Both the position numbers and the translations under genes were made by a program. DNA of 64,000 bases from Datisca glomerata (Eukaryota; Streptophyta; Magnoliopsida; Cucurbitales; Datiscaceae). This document shows positions 1 to 13,200 of this stretch, one piece after another. The number at the start of each line of letters is the position of its first letter. The stretch's first letter is position 1. Location of the stretch: assembly GCA_003255025.1 (NCBI GenBank), contig QANY01004038.1, positions 1,568,793 through 1,632,792 on the forward strand. Direction: 5' to 3'. The notes beneath the pieces were generated by a model. It saw only the letters and a list, made by a program, of their open reading frames with translations. It had not been told where the DNA came from and made no database searches.

Positions 1-299
1 TTTTACAACAGTCCACCCTATTTAAAGAAAAACATGGAATGAGAGAGAAAAAATTAAAGTTGGTTAAGGTTTAAGAATAATAGTAAAATAATTGAATGAG
101 GGATTGAATCTTGAAAAAAAACTTAATATCTCCAGAATACAGAAAATAAATATGATATTAGAAAATGAAAACGAAAGAAAGAAGTCAGCTAAGTTGGAGG
201 GAGAGATGAAATCAAAGTTGGGTATCAAGACTTTAAAGTATACTAAGTGATATATCTAACTTTGTGCCATGATAAAATGATTTTTTTCTCTTCATAATG

Positions 300-655
300 A
301 AATTATTTAATATATTAGATATATGATATATACACACACATATTCGTACATATAAATATATACATATGTATTGAATATTTGATATATGTATTGAATATAT
401 GTTAAAGTCTTGGAGCTCAATTCATACTTTAAACCGGACTTATGAATTGAGGTGGGCTGGCCTAAACTTATATTCTTAGTCTAAGACATATTCTCATTCG
501 ATGTGAGATTATTTTCTCACACTCTCTCACATAGAAAAATAGTATACGTCTACTGGTGATTGAATTGACTCTAATGCCACGTTAAAGTCTTGGAGCCCAA
601 CTCATCTAAAAACTAGCTCACAAATTGAGAAATGTCTCAAATTTATATTTTTCGT
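300..655. repeat. AT/CA microsatellite and a twice-repeated ~70-bp motif upstream of the NAC gene
   Basis: Positions about 305-400 are a TATATACACACA-like low-complexity run. A motif starting GTTAAAGTCTTGGAG begins at 401 and again at 581, exactly 180 bp apart. The two copies stay recognisable for about 70 bp, both ending in a TTTATATT-like stretch, and have diverged by point changes. Fragments of this kind are usually relics of a dispersed repeat, but no ends or target duplication are visible. The two short open frames at 625-1043 have no recognisable product and are treated as chance. Confidence 0.5.
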
Positions 656-1322
656 TTTGTGACATTTGGGGGAGTATTTTTACCTTTTGCTTTCTTGTTT
701 TCTATCTTCTTTGTTTCCCGAGGTGGCGAGGTATGCCCCTTATATTGGTATTATTTTTTTCATATTTAATTACATTTATCTTACCTAGAATAATAGACAA
801 AGCCACACATATACATATATAGAGAGACTGATTTTTGTACATATATAGATGTGTATATTTATATACACACATACAAGTGGGAAACTGATTGATGTTAAGG
901 ATCTAACTAGACTTTTTATTAGTGATAAAGACAATATTTTCAATGTTGAAAAACTTCAGTCGATAAAGGAGGCAAAAAAGTTTAATTTTGTTACTGAAAG
1001 ATACATTATTACATTGAAAGCTTCTTGTTTGAAAACTTCCTAAAACTTTGCCGCTACAAGTCAAACGGGTTGCCCACTCAACTAGACTTTTATATTTAAG
1101 TATTGTAATTTTTAATTTCTAAAATTCCAAAACTCTATTTGACGTGTGTTTTTACCTGCCATATTTAACATATTTCTTCTTAACTTTACAAGTAAATTAC
1201 CATTTGCATATGCTTTGAATCCTCAAGTAAATGGATTTCTACCTATACTTTAATTTTTTCCTATGTAAAGTAATTCGAAATATAAACTATTTGACCAAAG
1301 CAAAACACTACAGACAAAATCC

Positions 1323-1330
1323 ATATATAT
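1323..1330 (+). promoter_or_regulatory. possible TATA box of the NAC gene
   Basis: ATATATAT lies about 100 bp upstream of the NAC start codon, a plausible distance for a TATA box with a short 5' leader. The region is AT-rich throughout, so the match carries limited weight. Confidence 0.25.
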
Positions 1331-1431
1331 TTCATGGATAACTTAATACATAATATAAGAAGCATTCTCTATACCTTTGTGAGACTACGAAAGTGTGCTT
1401 TTGAGATACTTTTAGTAAGAGAGAGGGGAGA

Positions 1432-4303
1432 ATGGAGGTGGCAAGAACAGTAAATACTTCAGATGGCAAGGACGAAGAAGTTACACTACCAGGGTTCCGA
1501 TTTCATCCGACCGACGAAGAGCTCGTCGGATTTTATTTACAACGTAAGGTGGACAAGAAGCCGATAAGTATCGAGGTCATCAAACAGATAGATATTTATA
1601 AATATGATCCATGGGATCTTCCAAGTAAGATTAGTTTATATTGTGTTTTAATCCTTCATTCTATAGTTCTTGTCCAGAAGAAAATTAATAAAAACGTTTT
1701 TTCTTAGAATTTTCATTTCCAGCAAACTTAATTGGTAAACCCCACGAGTTAATATCATCTTTATGTTACAGATAAAGCTTCAAGTAGTTTTGTTAATTGG
1801 AAGAATCATACTGATGTTTATCATTTCTATATAATCAAGTAGCCATTTCTATATAGTAAATAAGATCCTAAAGAAAATAAAAGAAATTAGAGAAGTAAAT
1901 TTAGGGAAGGAAACAAACATAAGCTTGAATCGATCTTTTATTCACACTAATATATAACTCTACTAGTTTTTGACATTTAATTTGTGATAGTTCTTATTTA
2001 TTATTTTTTTGGAGTTGTTGTTAAAGAAATTGAACATGCATGTGTGGAGGCAACACTCATGCAACTTTTTTTATTCAACACTCACACAACTTGAAAATGA
2101 TATAATATGGAATGGAAATATTTAGATACAGATATAAAATAATCTAACTTAATTTGTTTCTGATAAAAAAAAATTAAGATTGAATGAATATGAAGTCAAA
2201 TTAATGGTGATATATTAGAAGAAAGAGAATGAAATTTGATAAAACTGTAAATAAAATTAATGTTAATTTTCTCCTCAAATTTTTATGGAACCAAATAATA
2301 TTGGTTTCTCAATAATTAATTTCTTTTATTTTTTCTTCTGTCAGATATAAACAAGCCTTATAATCACTTTAACAATATATCAAATTGGGAGCAGTAATTA
2401 GGGTTTCATTTGAGAGTCTTCAATATTTGTTTGAATTAGCTTTTACGCATTCTCAAATATTATAACTCATTTTTGGTTTAGTATCGTTTTATAGCTTCTA
2501 TTAAAGGAAGTTCAAAGGAGGTGCTAATCTAATTAGGTCAGCGCATCCATATTCTCTATTATAATATTATAATGTTACGTAACAACGTAGTTCTTTAAAA
2601 AAAATGTATATTTCTTTGAAACACACTTTACCACTTGAAAGTACCTCGAATTTCTGTTTCAAATAATAATATTAATAAAGTGTTTTTTAAACCCTGAAGT
2701 GTGATTATTACTAATAAATTGCATATTAATTCCAACAACAAAAACCTAAAAATATAATTTGTATCTGATTATTGTGTTTTTGTTTTTGTAAATGATTGAA
2801 AATGGGAGAGAAGAAGTGAGCAATGTGGGAGAGAAAGAATGGTATTTCTTCTGCAAAAGAGGGAGAAAATACAGAAACAGCATGAGACCAAACAGGGTGA
2901 CAGATTCAGGGTTTTGGAAAGCAACAGGAATTGATAAACCAATTTTTAATACAAGATTAAGAGAACCTCAAGATCATCATCAACAATGCATTATTGGCCT
3001 CAAGAAATCTTTAGTGTATTACCTTGGTCATGCTGGCAAAGGCACCAAAACTGATTGGATGATGCATGAATTTAGGCTTCCTCCTGCTAATTATCCAACT
3101 AATATTCCCAATCCAATCCCTCTTCATAATATTCCTCAAGAAGCTGTAAGTTTTTCACTGATCTCTCTATTTCTCTTTTCTTGCTCTTTTATTATTATTT
3201 AAAATTATTTTCTGTTATTCATTGCCTGCAATTTTCAGCTTTTTCACTAAAAACAAATTATTAAAAAGTGTAGCGTAAAATAAAATTCATAATAGTAGGT
3301 ATTAATTGATATATGAACATTTAACTGTGAGTGTCACCTTTCTAACTTTTTTACATTTGTACGTATCTAGATGAGAAATGTTTAAGATATATCATATTGT
3401 AAAATATCAAAATAAAATATTTATTGTTGAAAGAGATCAATCGAACGAATAATTGATTTGAAACCAATAACGATACTCTTATATTAATAGAACTTGATGT
3501 TGACCCATATTTATTTTGAGTTTCCATTGTATTATTTCTAGAAAATGAGAACTTTTGTCATTTACTTTGCCTAATTTCTTCCACATGAATTTAAAAAAAT
3601 GACATTTTTCTGTATTTTTTAAATATAATTCGTGGAGGTCAAATATTTTTTGTATGCTAAAACTCTTTGTTTCTATATAGTCAAATCAATGAACACATGC
3701 TTAGCTCCTTTGAATAGAATTTGAAATAAAAAATGTAAAAGAAAAAAATAATAAATCGTGGTGTATTTACTTTTTTACAGTCACATTTTATGTAATTTAC
3801 TATTACTATTTTATTTTTCTCCTGTTTTTGTCTTTGGCTTGCAGGAAGTATGGACACTCTGTAGAATCTTTAAAAGAATCCCAACATTCAAGAAGTACAC
3901 ACCAAACATAAAAGAGACTTGTACTACTCTTCAACAATTAAACCCGAGAGATTCAAGTCCCAGAAGTACATGTAGTTTAGAGTCTGACATGAGTACTGAG
4001 ACAGTGATTAGTTTCTGTGATTCAATTATCAAACAAGATTCTCATGAAAGAAAACCAACACTCAATGGTCATCTTCAACTTGATCATTATCAAGATAATG
4101 AAAGAAATAACATGCTTGTGAGCCATTGGGGGCCTCTAGCTTTTCCGTCAGCATTTGGAGGAAGTGATGATTATCAAAGCTTGGGGAATTCCAATGGAGA
4201 TCAAGATGTATTTGCAAATGGCAATTGTGATGAGTTAAGGCCTATGGTTCATTTGGTTGTTGATCATCACCATCATCCTTATCGGGGTTACGAGTACACA
4301 TAG
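1432..4303 (+). CDS. NAC042: NAC-domain transcription factor, JUB1/NAC042-like
   Basis: The protein is a plant-specific DNA-binding transcription factor acting in the nucleus. The model has three exons: 1432-1624, 2814-3145 and 3845-4303. Introns are GT-AG and phases fit (984 nt, 327 aa). The NAC domain is complete: subdomain [14 protein letters not shown] (aa 19-31), [13 protein letters not shown] (53-64), [32 protein letters not shown] and [15 protein letters not shown], and [12 protein letters not shown] (176-186). Subdomains B to D resemble Arabidopsis JUNGBRUNNEN1 (ANAC042), a regulator of longevity and of stress and reactive-oxygen responses. The loop after GIDKP is longer than in JUB1 and rich in H and Q. 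The C-terminal 140 aa are low-complexity, typical of a NAC activation region, with a run of four His. The exon 2 acceptor could lie 3 bp earlier (2811), adding one Glu; 2814 fits the family better. The orthology is inferred from motifs. Confidence 0.93.
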
Positions 4304-4517
4304 TATTTACGGTTATGTTTGTATAGGAGTACGTGCTTTTAGTTTGCGTAGCTTCTACGTTTGGAAATACTATCGTACTAACATTTCTCATTCTCTAAGT
4401 ATCTTTTTTAAGCACTTCTCATAGTATTTGAAACATGTTTTAAGAAGCACTTGGAGGTGCTCCTAGAAAATATGATTTCAAAAGTGCATGGAAGTGCTTA
4501 AACAAAAACACTTGTAC

Positions 4518-4523
4518 AATAAA
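4518..4523 (+). terminator. candidate polyadenylation signal of the NAC gene
   Basis: AATAAA lies 215 nt after the NAC stop codon, a reasonable 3' UTR length. Plant poly(A) signals are degenerate and this is the only canonical hexamer close by. Confidence 0.3.
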
Positions 4524-5925
4524 TGTTATTGAAATAGTATTTTCGAATATATACAAGTGTTTATCCTACACAATTACTCTTAAATTGACCTTAAGTGATG
4601 ATGGTTTTGGACTAAGAATTCCTTGGATAGAATAATTTTTTTTTCTAATTTACTATATGTAGAGACTTCCTAATAAGTAGTATAGGCAGTGTTGTAAACT
4701 TTTTCAGTGCTTTTCTCTATGTTTACTTATCATTAACTTGGTCATACACTAACATCTTCTATAAATTATGGTTTACAAGAATTTAAGCATACTACTAGCC
4801 AATTATACAGAATATAGTTCTCCTTTTATTTCAATGAATGACATATTATGATAAACTCATAAAACTTGATATCAAGAAGCAGTTGATTCAGTGATAAAAT
4901 TTGACATCATATGTATACTATATTTCTGACATGAGTTTGAATTCTCATAGTTGCTAAAGCTAAATTCGTTGTTGATCTTCATCATGTGCACTAACCATAA
5001 ATCTCAATCCTGACATAGGTATACTGGGGTTGCGCTATAATTTAGTATGAGTAACCTAAGATAATGTTTCACGTAGATTTTGTTGAGCAGTCTATCTACA
5101 TGCATATCCATTTCTTACTAAAATAAACGTAATCACCATTACATCACTATACTCTATAATGTTTACAATAATATTAGTAAATGTGAGAATTTAACGGTAT
5201 GTTTGATTAATGTTCGACTAGTTGAACTATGATTATTCCTCTTGCATGTTTGATTAATGTTCGACTAGTTGAACTATGACTATTCCTCATGCATCGGCAT
5301 TGAGATTGATCCCACTCTTAGATCACTCCTGTATAAAATTTATGATAAATTATCTTATAATGAGATCATCCATTATGGATATTAGAAAATACCCATTGAA
5401 TCATATTATTAAATATATTGAACAGAACAAGTCTCGACTCCTTGGACAAAAGTATCATAAAACAACAAAACTAAGTCATTTTCAAGCCGTCTCTTTTGAC
5501 TTTTAATGAGTCATCCATAAGCCTTTCATTCAAGTCTAAGTATTAAGTGAATTATAAATTGCTGACTTATGTTATGGGACTTGAATAAACTATGTTATTA
5601 TCAACAGAACTCTATACTTTTTTTAAAAAAATGTTATAAATTTTAAGGATAAAATAATTATGTTATTATCAAATGATTTATTTTTTATAATTTTGTACAT
5701 AAATTATAAAACATCTTATTAGCACATGTTTTCTTATAATTCAAATTTTATATACATCATTCGGTCAATTTACATTTTCATTTTCCATGCCATCAAATTA
5801 TTATTTTCAATTCAAAGTCGTTGATAATAACTTCATATTAAAAGATTGTCAGAAGCATTACAAACAAAAGAAAAAAAATCCCGCTTGAAAAGAGTAATAA
5901 TTTTAATTAATTTTAAAATAGAGGT
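4524..5925. other. intergenic DNA between the NAC gene and the MITE, with a 47-bp tandem duplication
   Basis: No gene is supported. The clear structure is a direct tandem duplication of 47 bp at 5201-5247 and 5248-5294, starting GTTTGATTAATGTTCGAC, with the copies differing at a few bases. The small open frame at 5276-5506 starts inside the second copy and has no recognisable product. Confidence 0.6.
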
Positions 5926-5928
5926 TAA

Positions 5929-6766
5929 GGGTGTGTTTACTTAGGGAGATAAAGAAATGAGCGAAGGTGAATTATCTTCTCCCTTTTCTTCTCACTTGTT
6001 TACACTTAAGGAAAAATAAAAATAAGTTCCTCTCTCTTCTCATGGAACTTAATTCCCCGTCCCAAGGAAATAATATAATTTTTTTCCCAAATTACCTTTC
6101 CATATTTTTGCATAATTTCTCCCCCATATTTCTTTTGAAAAAAAACTCAATCTGTGACCAAATTATAAAATTACCCTTCACTCTGTGAAAATTTAAGGAA
6201 TATCGTCCACCTTTAATTTGTAAATAAATATATTATTTTTAATATGTAAATAAATATAATTTTAGTGAATTTAATATATTACTTATTATTACTATTAATT
6301 TATTTTGTTAAATCAAATTACTAATTTGATTTAACAAATTTAAGTTAATTTCATTATTACCTATTCATTTTTAAGTAAATCATTTATTTTAGCTTTTAAA
6401 ATAAATAATTTAAATAAACTACTTGTTATTAATTAAATAATTTTTTAATTAGTTATTTAAATTTTTTACTTTATAATTTAATTATTGGTAATTTATTTAC
6501 AACGTAAAGTATACTGATATATCAGAAAACTAATTAACATATGTGATAATCATTTATTTTGTAAAACCCGTATTTTAGTAGATTGATAATTCATTTCAAA
6601 TCAATTAAAGTTCTTTTTAATTCCAATTTCTTCTTTTAAATTCCAATTTCTAACAATTAAGCAAGCACGTCAGTGAAATCTATTATTCATTTTCTCTTTT
6701 ATTCTCTTTCCCTTCCAATTCCTTCTAGTTCCGTTTAAAATTTATTACGGTTTAGTAAACGCACCC
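5929..6766. mobile_element. Tourist-like (PIF/Harbinger) MITE, 838 bp, with TAA target duplication
   Basis: The left end reads GGGTGTGTTTACTTA and the right end, read inward on the minus strand, GGGTGCGTTTACTAA, giving a terminal inverted repeat of about 15 bp with 13 matches. The element is flanked on both sides by TAA (5926-5928 and 6767-6769), the three-base target preferred by PIF/Harbinger transposons and their Tourist-like MITEs. The interior is AT-rich and encodes no transposase, so any movement needed an enzyme from elsewhere. The short open frame at 5967-6188 is chance. At 838 bp it is on the long side for a MITE. Confidence 0.75.
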
Positions 6767-6826
6767 TAACTATATTATTTCAAAATAATACAGAATCGGC
6801 CCCAAAAATATTCTATGACACCTTTT

Positions 6827-6861
6827 GGGGGGGGGGGGGGGGGGGNGGGGGGGGGGGGGGG
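6827..6861. other. poly-G run containing an ambiguous base
   Basis: About 34 consecutive G are interrupted by a single N at 6846. A homopolymer with an unresolved base is more likely a sequencing or assembly problem than biology. The true length is unknown. Confidence 0.8.
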
Positions 6862-7280
6862 TGGCAATTGTCAATCTAAGCATCCATAGTCCTGTCGCAG
6901 GTTAAGCAAGTAAGAACATCCCTTTCATGAATCAATGATACCTATTCTGAGGTAAATTATATATATAATCAATAAATTGAATATAATCTGAGTTAGTGCA
7001 CAATTCAATTTGAGAACAATAGAAACACTTTTCATTAAAACCTTGGACTTGTATTAGTAGTAGTAATAAAGAGGAGTTGCAATCATCCATTATTGAATTT
7101 GTTCAAAATTTACATTTTATCACGGCTCTACAACAAGTATCATTCACAATTTATATCATATCTCCCAATACAGTTTGTATTCAAAGTAGAACAAGAAATT
7201 GGAACACCCTATCAGAGAAACACAAACATAAAAAACAAGCCTCACAATGAAACTCAGTGCAGTGTTACCCGGTGGTAGTT

Positions 7281-10200
7281 CTAGTTACGGCTGATGCTCA
7301 CTCCTTGCTCGTGATGGTTACTCGGCGGTTGGCTTACAACTGGAATATCTAAGCTGGTTCCTTGAGTTTCAGGGGCCACTTCTCTTACATCAGCTATTCT
7401 TGCTTCTGTGGCCTGAATATCACTCCATTCACCGTCCGCCATAGGTTGAAGGTTAGCCTGATCTGTCGCCATGTGAACCACACTCTCCCCAGACACTGGT
7501 ATTGCTCTAGAATCATTCAGGCATGCTTTATCAACGTTCTCTTGTGATAAGTCTACGTGCTTTGTAAGTGGCGCATTGCAAATATCCGAGCAAGATTCAA
7601 CTTGTTTAGTATCAATATGCTGCCTGTTAACAGGGGAAACAAAAGTGAAACATCAAGTTTCAGTGAACCTCTAAGGCACCATCAGCATATCGAAGGAGCA
7701 AAAGTGGTCCCTGTTAAATAGAAAGTTGCACTTGCCCCCTTATTAGCTACAAGTTCATAAATATTATCTGCAGAATAGAGATCTTCCAAGTTAAGGAAAA
7801 AAAGACATTGTCAAAATTTTATATAACTCTAAAATCTCACCATGTTTCAAATTCACTGCAAAAGAATCAGATATGTTACTTTATTACTCAGATGAAATCT
7901 TCTGGGATAATTTTGAGGTAAGCAAACTGTTACAGGTTGTATGGACGTTAACACTGTATTTCTAAATACAGGTTGTATTATGAAAAATTGCTTGGTATAA
8001 AACAAAAGGGGGAATTTGGTACATACTCCTCTTTCCTTGATACTTGTACGGGTTGACTATCCAGTTGGGTCATTTTATGCTGAATTTAAGACGTTTCAAT
8101 TTACCAATAAACATTTAAATGTATTTCAAATGAAGTCTTTATTTGAAAACATTATATATATAAATTAGTTTAGTTCTCCAATAGACTAATTGTTAAACTT
8201 CTGCATTATCAAGAATATCTATAGAATCCAACACACAAAAATGCTAAAAGGGAGAAGATGTTGAACCTCTGAATTTGTGCTTGTAACCTATTTACATATG
8301 CAACGAGCTCCCGGTTCTCGTTCAAAGCAGCTGATTCTTTTTGTTTGGCCTCCTTTATTCTAGCTTCACCATCTGCCTCTGCAACCCTAACTTTCTCCTC
8401 TGCTCTCACCACAGCTGCTTCTAGTATCACAACCTGCTCTCTAGCTTTTGCAAGCTCAGAACGCCACATATGTGCTTCTTGGATGGCAGAGTCTCTCTGC
8501 TTTATCAGCTGATCTTTATCTTTACTCAAGGCTATGACTTTTTCTTCAGATTCTTTAAGCTGCAAGTGTAAGAACTATGAAAATAAAAATGTTTTTTGGG
8601 GTAAAAAACTAACTACTTCCATTAAAATCAGACCTAGAAGGAAGGATAAGCTATTGTCTATGTATCTCAGATTTAAAATGGTACTTTTAATACCAAAATT
8701 AAGACTACCATTGTTCATATTAACCCCGCAAAGTTCATATATTAAAAATTCAATCTCACCAGAAGAAATATCCAAACTTGTCTGCTAGTTTCATAAATTC
8801 CCACTCAATCTTAAGATTATAATGAACCATTAAGTAGATGGTATACCTTTGTTTTTAATGCGCCTAATTGCTTCTCTGATTCTTTTCTTAAGCGTTCAAT
8901 TTCTGCACAAGCAATTCTCCTTTGTTCATCCATCATATGAGCGGCATAAGCAGCTGACTCTGCAGCTTCAGCAGTTTCAGTTAATTTCTCTGCTATCTCT
9001 CTTATTGTCGAATCTCGTGCACGCAGGTCCCGAGCCAGATTTTGTAGTTCCTCGTCCTTAACCCGAAGTGTCTCCTGAAAAACATGGTGATCTGATCAGA
9101 ACCTAATGTAGTTAAAAATCAATGACCAAAACTACAACTTAATAGTATAGGTGATAGCATGTCGAGCAAGTCAGCCTTGCCAATGACCAGAAATGAGATA
9201 ACAGGCTAGCACACGACCGAGGGGTTCCAAAATTAGTTTCTGAAGCTCAGAAAGTCCTAAAACTAACATGTAAACACTCCCCAGTAAATACTGGATCATA
9301 AGGTACATTTGGTACACTCCAACACAACTGACAGAAAATGTACAGATACATTTAACATAACTAAACTTTCCCTAGTGTATCTTCATATCATTTCCAGAAA
9401 GAACCTAATTTGTCAGCCGAAAAAAGAAATATTTCCCTTTTTATTTTTCCCTGAACAGAATTTTTCAGTAAAAATATTGAAAAGTATTAATAAGAAATGA
9501 TATACAAGAGAAAATATAAAAAGAAGCAAGAGGGGAAGGTGGGTCAGGAACCCAACCAACTTATAAAAGTTCCCTAATCAGTAATCACAGCATGCCAATC
9601 AGACAGAAAAAATTGAAGGTATTTCATCATAAAGAGTGAAGGCATTAATTTAAAGTGTTTGGTGAAGGTAAAAAGTGTTTCTTTCTATATTGAAGTAATT
9701 CTCTTTCTTAAACTCCAAAAGTCCTTTTGTTGCTCTCTACAAACACTCCCTCTTTTGCTGTAGTAGCCACTAGGAATTAATTCATTGAAAAGGTCTACAT
9801 AATGGAGAGTAAACTCCCAAAACTCTTTAAGAGATAAAAACAAGCAATGCCATGCCCATGCGCATAGGAATAGTGAAAAACAAGTCCTTAATACCTTACT
9901 CAGCTTCACCATAAGTGAACATATTTGGGGTTTTAGACAAATAAGAGATCTTTCTGGACCAAATTGTTGGTGCTAATCTCCATATGGGCAACACACCAGG
10001 AAAAAATGAGTATTTTTTTCTGCAATTTAGTCTCCCGAGTCCCAACAAAATTATGGGAGCCGATCATAATAACAGAGAGGGGATCAATTAGGTATGAAAG
10101 TATGATTTACAAGTGAAATATAGTAAAATGTCTATATAGCATTTAATATGATTGATTTTATTAAGACCTTGAAAAGAAAATCTTTGACGCGAGAAAAGAA

Positions 10201-13200
10201 TAGTCCCTCCCTTATCATTATCAAGAAGTGGAGTAAGGGATGTTGAGGCTAGTGGGAATGTGTGAAACCTAGTGCTTTTGGTGAAAAGTTACCCTTCTTT
10301 CTTTTTCTTTATGGGAAAAGTTTCCGTTCTTTAGTTGAAGCTTGTAGTTTTAGTTGGATAGATAGAAATGTAATCTAGTTGGTGATGCTATAGCCTCTAT
10401 AGTAATGGTTAGAGCTATAAGTTAGTTAATTTTCTATCTTTGCCTTAAGCATTGTTTCTATTATAGAAAGGGGAAAACTTATTGCAAAAGGTAGGCTTAG
10501 GCCACCTTAGTTTGCTTTTCTAATGATAATACTCTGTTGTTGATATTAAAAAAAACCCCAGAAGAGGCAGAGTAGTGAAAAATGTCGGTAAATATAACAT
10601 AAGTATCAACATTTGCATCTTTAATATGACTAACAGAGATTTGGACAAAGACACATGGAGGCGAAAATATTGACTAAAATCAAGTAAAACATCCTGCCAT
10701 AATCTTATTTTTCACTGCACAAGATAACATGTGCAAGGCCACTAAAAAGTGGTAAGGAATATTAAACGAGTGTTTGGAAAAGGAATTCAGCCAGAGAACC
10801 AAAACTGCCTCATAAAGTTTCTCAAAAAAAAAAAAGAATTATCAATCTCAATCATAGAGGACCTATGGAGTTTGGTTTTTTATAGGAAACTAAAGCTGTA
10901 TTAAGAAGAAAAGATTTTCAAAAGATTGGTGATAAGAAATCCAGCCAACGACCCAAAAAGACAGAAAGCCTATAAATTTATAGTCTCTGTGGAATCTCTA
11001 GAAGAAGAAAAGGAGGGGTTCCCTGAAAATGTTTAGCTATAGAAGCCCAAAAAGAATCTCCAAAAACAGGTTAGACCAAACAGACTAAATCATTTTGCCT
11101 AACCTTATCAAATAACTGTCGATTTCTTCCTTTAGGACATAGATCAAAGGGGAGATAAAACCATTGCAGACAACATAATTCAACCTTTCTTGCCAAGGAA
11201 ATTACGCAAACAATTTTTGTCCAGAACCGGCTAACAATGGGAAGGGCAGCAGTAAGAGATTTCAAAACATCTCAGAAGCTTTGACAAAGCAAGACAGCAA
11301 AACAGCAGTGGAGAAACAAATGGTCCAAATCTTCCCTGCTGAGCTACAGAAACATCTATAAGGGGATAGGACCAAAGCAGGGAACCACTTCTGTACCAAC
11401 CGCAATTGTTAGTTCGTCTATGGGCAAGGCACCAAGCAAAGAAAAGGAATTTCCTGTGAGACTTAGCCTTCCAAATCAACTTAAAAGTAACTTCCATGGA
11501 GCTTAGTTCACTATCCTAAATTCTGTCAGAATTTGGTGAAGCATGAGAGCAATTTTTTACTTAGAAGCAAGAAACTTGATTAGGTAGGACTGGAAGAGCA
11601 TAGGACTCAAGCTTCCTCCTTGAATTCCATTTCCCCTTTCCCTACCCTGAAAGAAACATACTCAATAATCCTGTCTTTATTACACCTGACTTTCCCAGTT
11701 GACTTCTATATCCAGGTAACAAAAGCGACTCACTTCATATCAAACAAAAGCAGCGATCACCTTTCCTTCACTAAAAATAATTAATTAAATACAAGCCGCA
11801 CGAGGGAAAAAGGCCGGAATATTAAACAGAAGTTAGAATCATGTACCTTCATGATTGCTAGATCATCCATCGGGCCATCATTCGTTTTATTTGTCATCAC
11901 ACCAAGAGCATTTCTCAAAGAAATTTGCATTGCTGCTTCAATCTCCTTAGAACATTCCAGGGCAGTTGAATTGGCTGCAGCAACTACTGTTGCAACAGTT
12001 CCCAATTTCGAAGAACCATTGCCACTTAAGGAATCCACAGCTTCTTTATGGGCCTTAAGAACCAACTGGGTTGCGCTGAAAGAGAAGGGAATTTGTAAAA
12101 CGACATATTCACTTAAATGCTATGGTATTAGAGAAAAATTCAAGTTTTGCAGCTGAATGAGGTAAATGCATCTTTTCTAATTCTGGCAGTAACAAGATCC
12201 AGCACATGAATCATATTAACAAACTTCAAACCCAGATGAAAAAATGACAACTTCGCTCAACAAATGGAGTTTTAATCTTATTCAAGAGTCCCCAAACCCA
12301 ACATTTCTAGTCTGACAGCTCTCTTATTTGAATGCTAACACTTCTTTTAGAAAGGATAGGAAGAAAAAGAGTGAAAGGAAAATAATATGGAACAAGGATG
12401 GAACAAAAATATCAGGAGGAAAGCCAACTCCAACAAAATAAACATTGATTAAAACCGTATAAAAAACAGAATAAAAAAATAAATAAGAACTAAAAAAGGG
12501 AAAAGAAAAGGAATTCTTTGCAAGATTTTGATGGTCTTTCTTGTGATTAAAGGATAAAAGTTACAAAGAGTTTGTCTGAAGTCAAAGATTTTGGAATTTA
12601 AACTTCTAGTTTATATTTGACTAAGAAAAATTTGATTCAATTTATATCAAAGAAAAGATTCAATTAGAACTAAAAATCCAAAAGAAAAGTTTTTGTTTCT
12701 TATTCAAAATAAAAATCCAAAAGAAAGGGAATTCATGACCATCTATTTCACTAGAAATCAAGAAATTAGTGTGTTAAATACAAGTGACAGAAGGAGAAAG
12801 AAAGAAACCATGATGCTACAGGAAAGACATTTTTGCACCAAATTACCAAAAGTCATTCAGTAATATTTCTAGTGAAAATAGTAAGTTGTCACCAACTTTT
12901 ACAGGATTACAGCAACACAAATTCCCCAATTGCTTACCAACATGATAACAAGCAAGAAGTGAGCAAATTAAAGTAAAGGGAAAAAACACTCAGCTAGATC
13001 CACCAAAAGGGAAATGTGCATAAATAAAAATGTTAAAAGCCACAGAAGAATTCTGATGCAAATTACAAATAGATTACAAGCACAGGGACTACACAGTCAG
13101 TCATAAGGGAGAAATTTTCAGCTAGGAATGTGACACTGAGAGGAGCAAAAGAGGTAGGAGGGAGAAGAGAAATAAGGAAAAAGGAAAAAGGAGAAGTGGT

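Noticed and set aside
625..1043. Two small plus-strand open frames upstream of the NAC gene
   Set aside because: Low-complexity AT-rich translation with no motifs or homology I recognise; they overlap a repeated motif.
10205..10557. Plus-strand LINE 3' end terminating in oligo-A
   Set aside because: The oligo-A tract is short, no coding sequence precedes it and no target duplication is evident.
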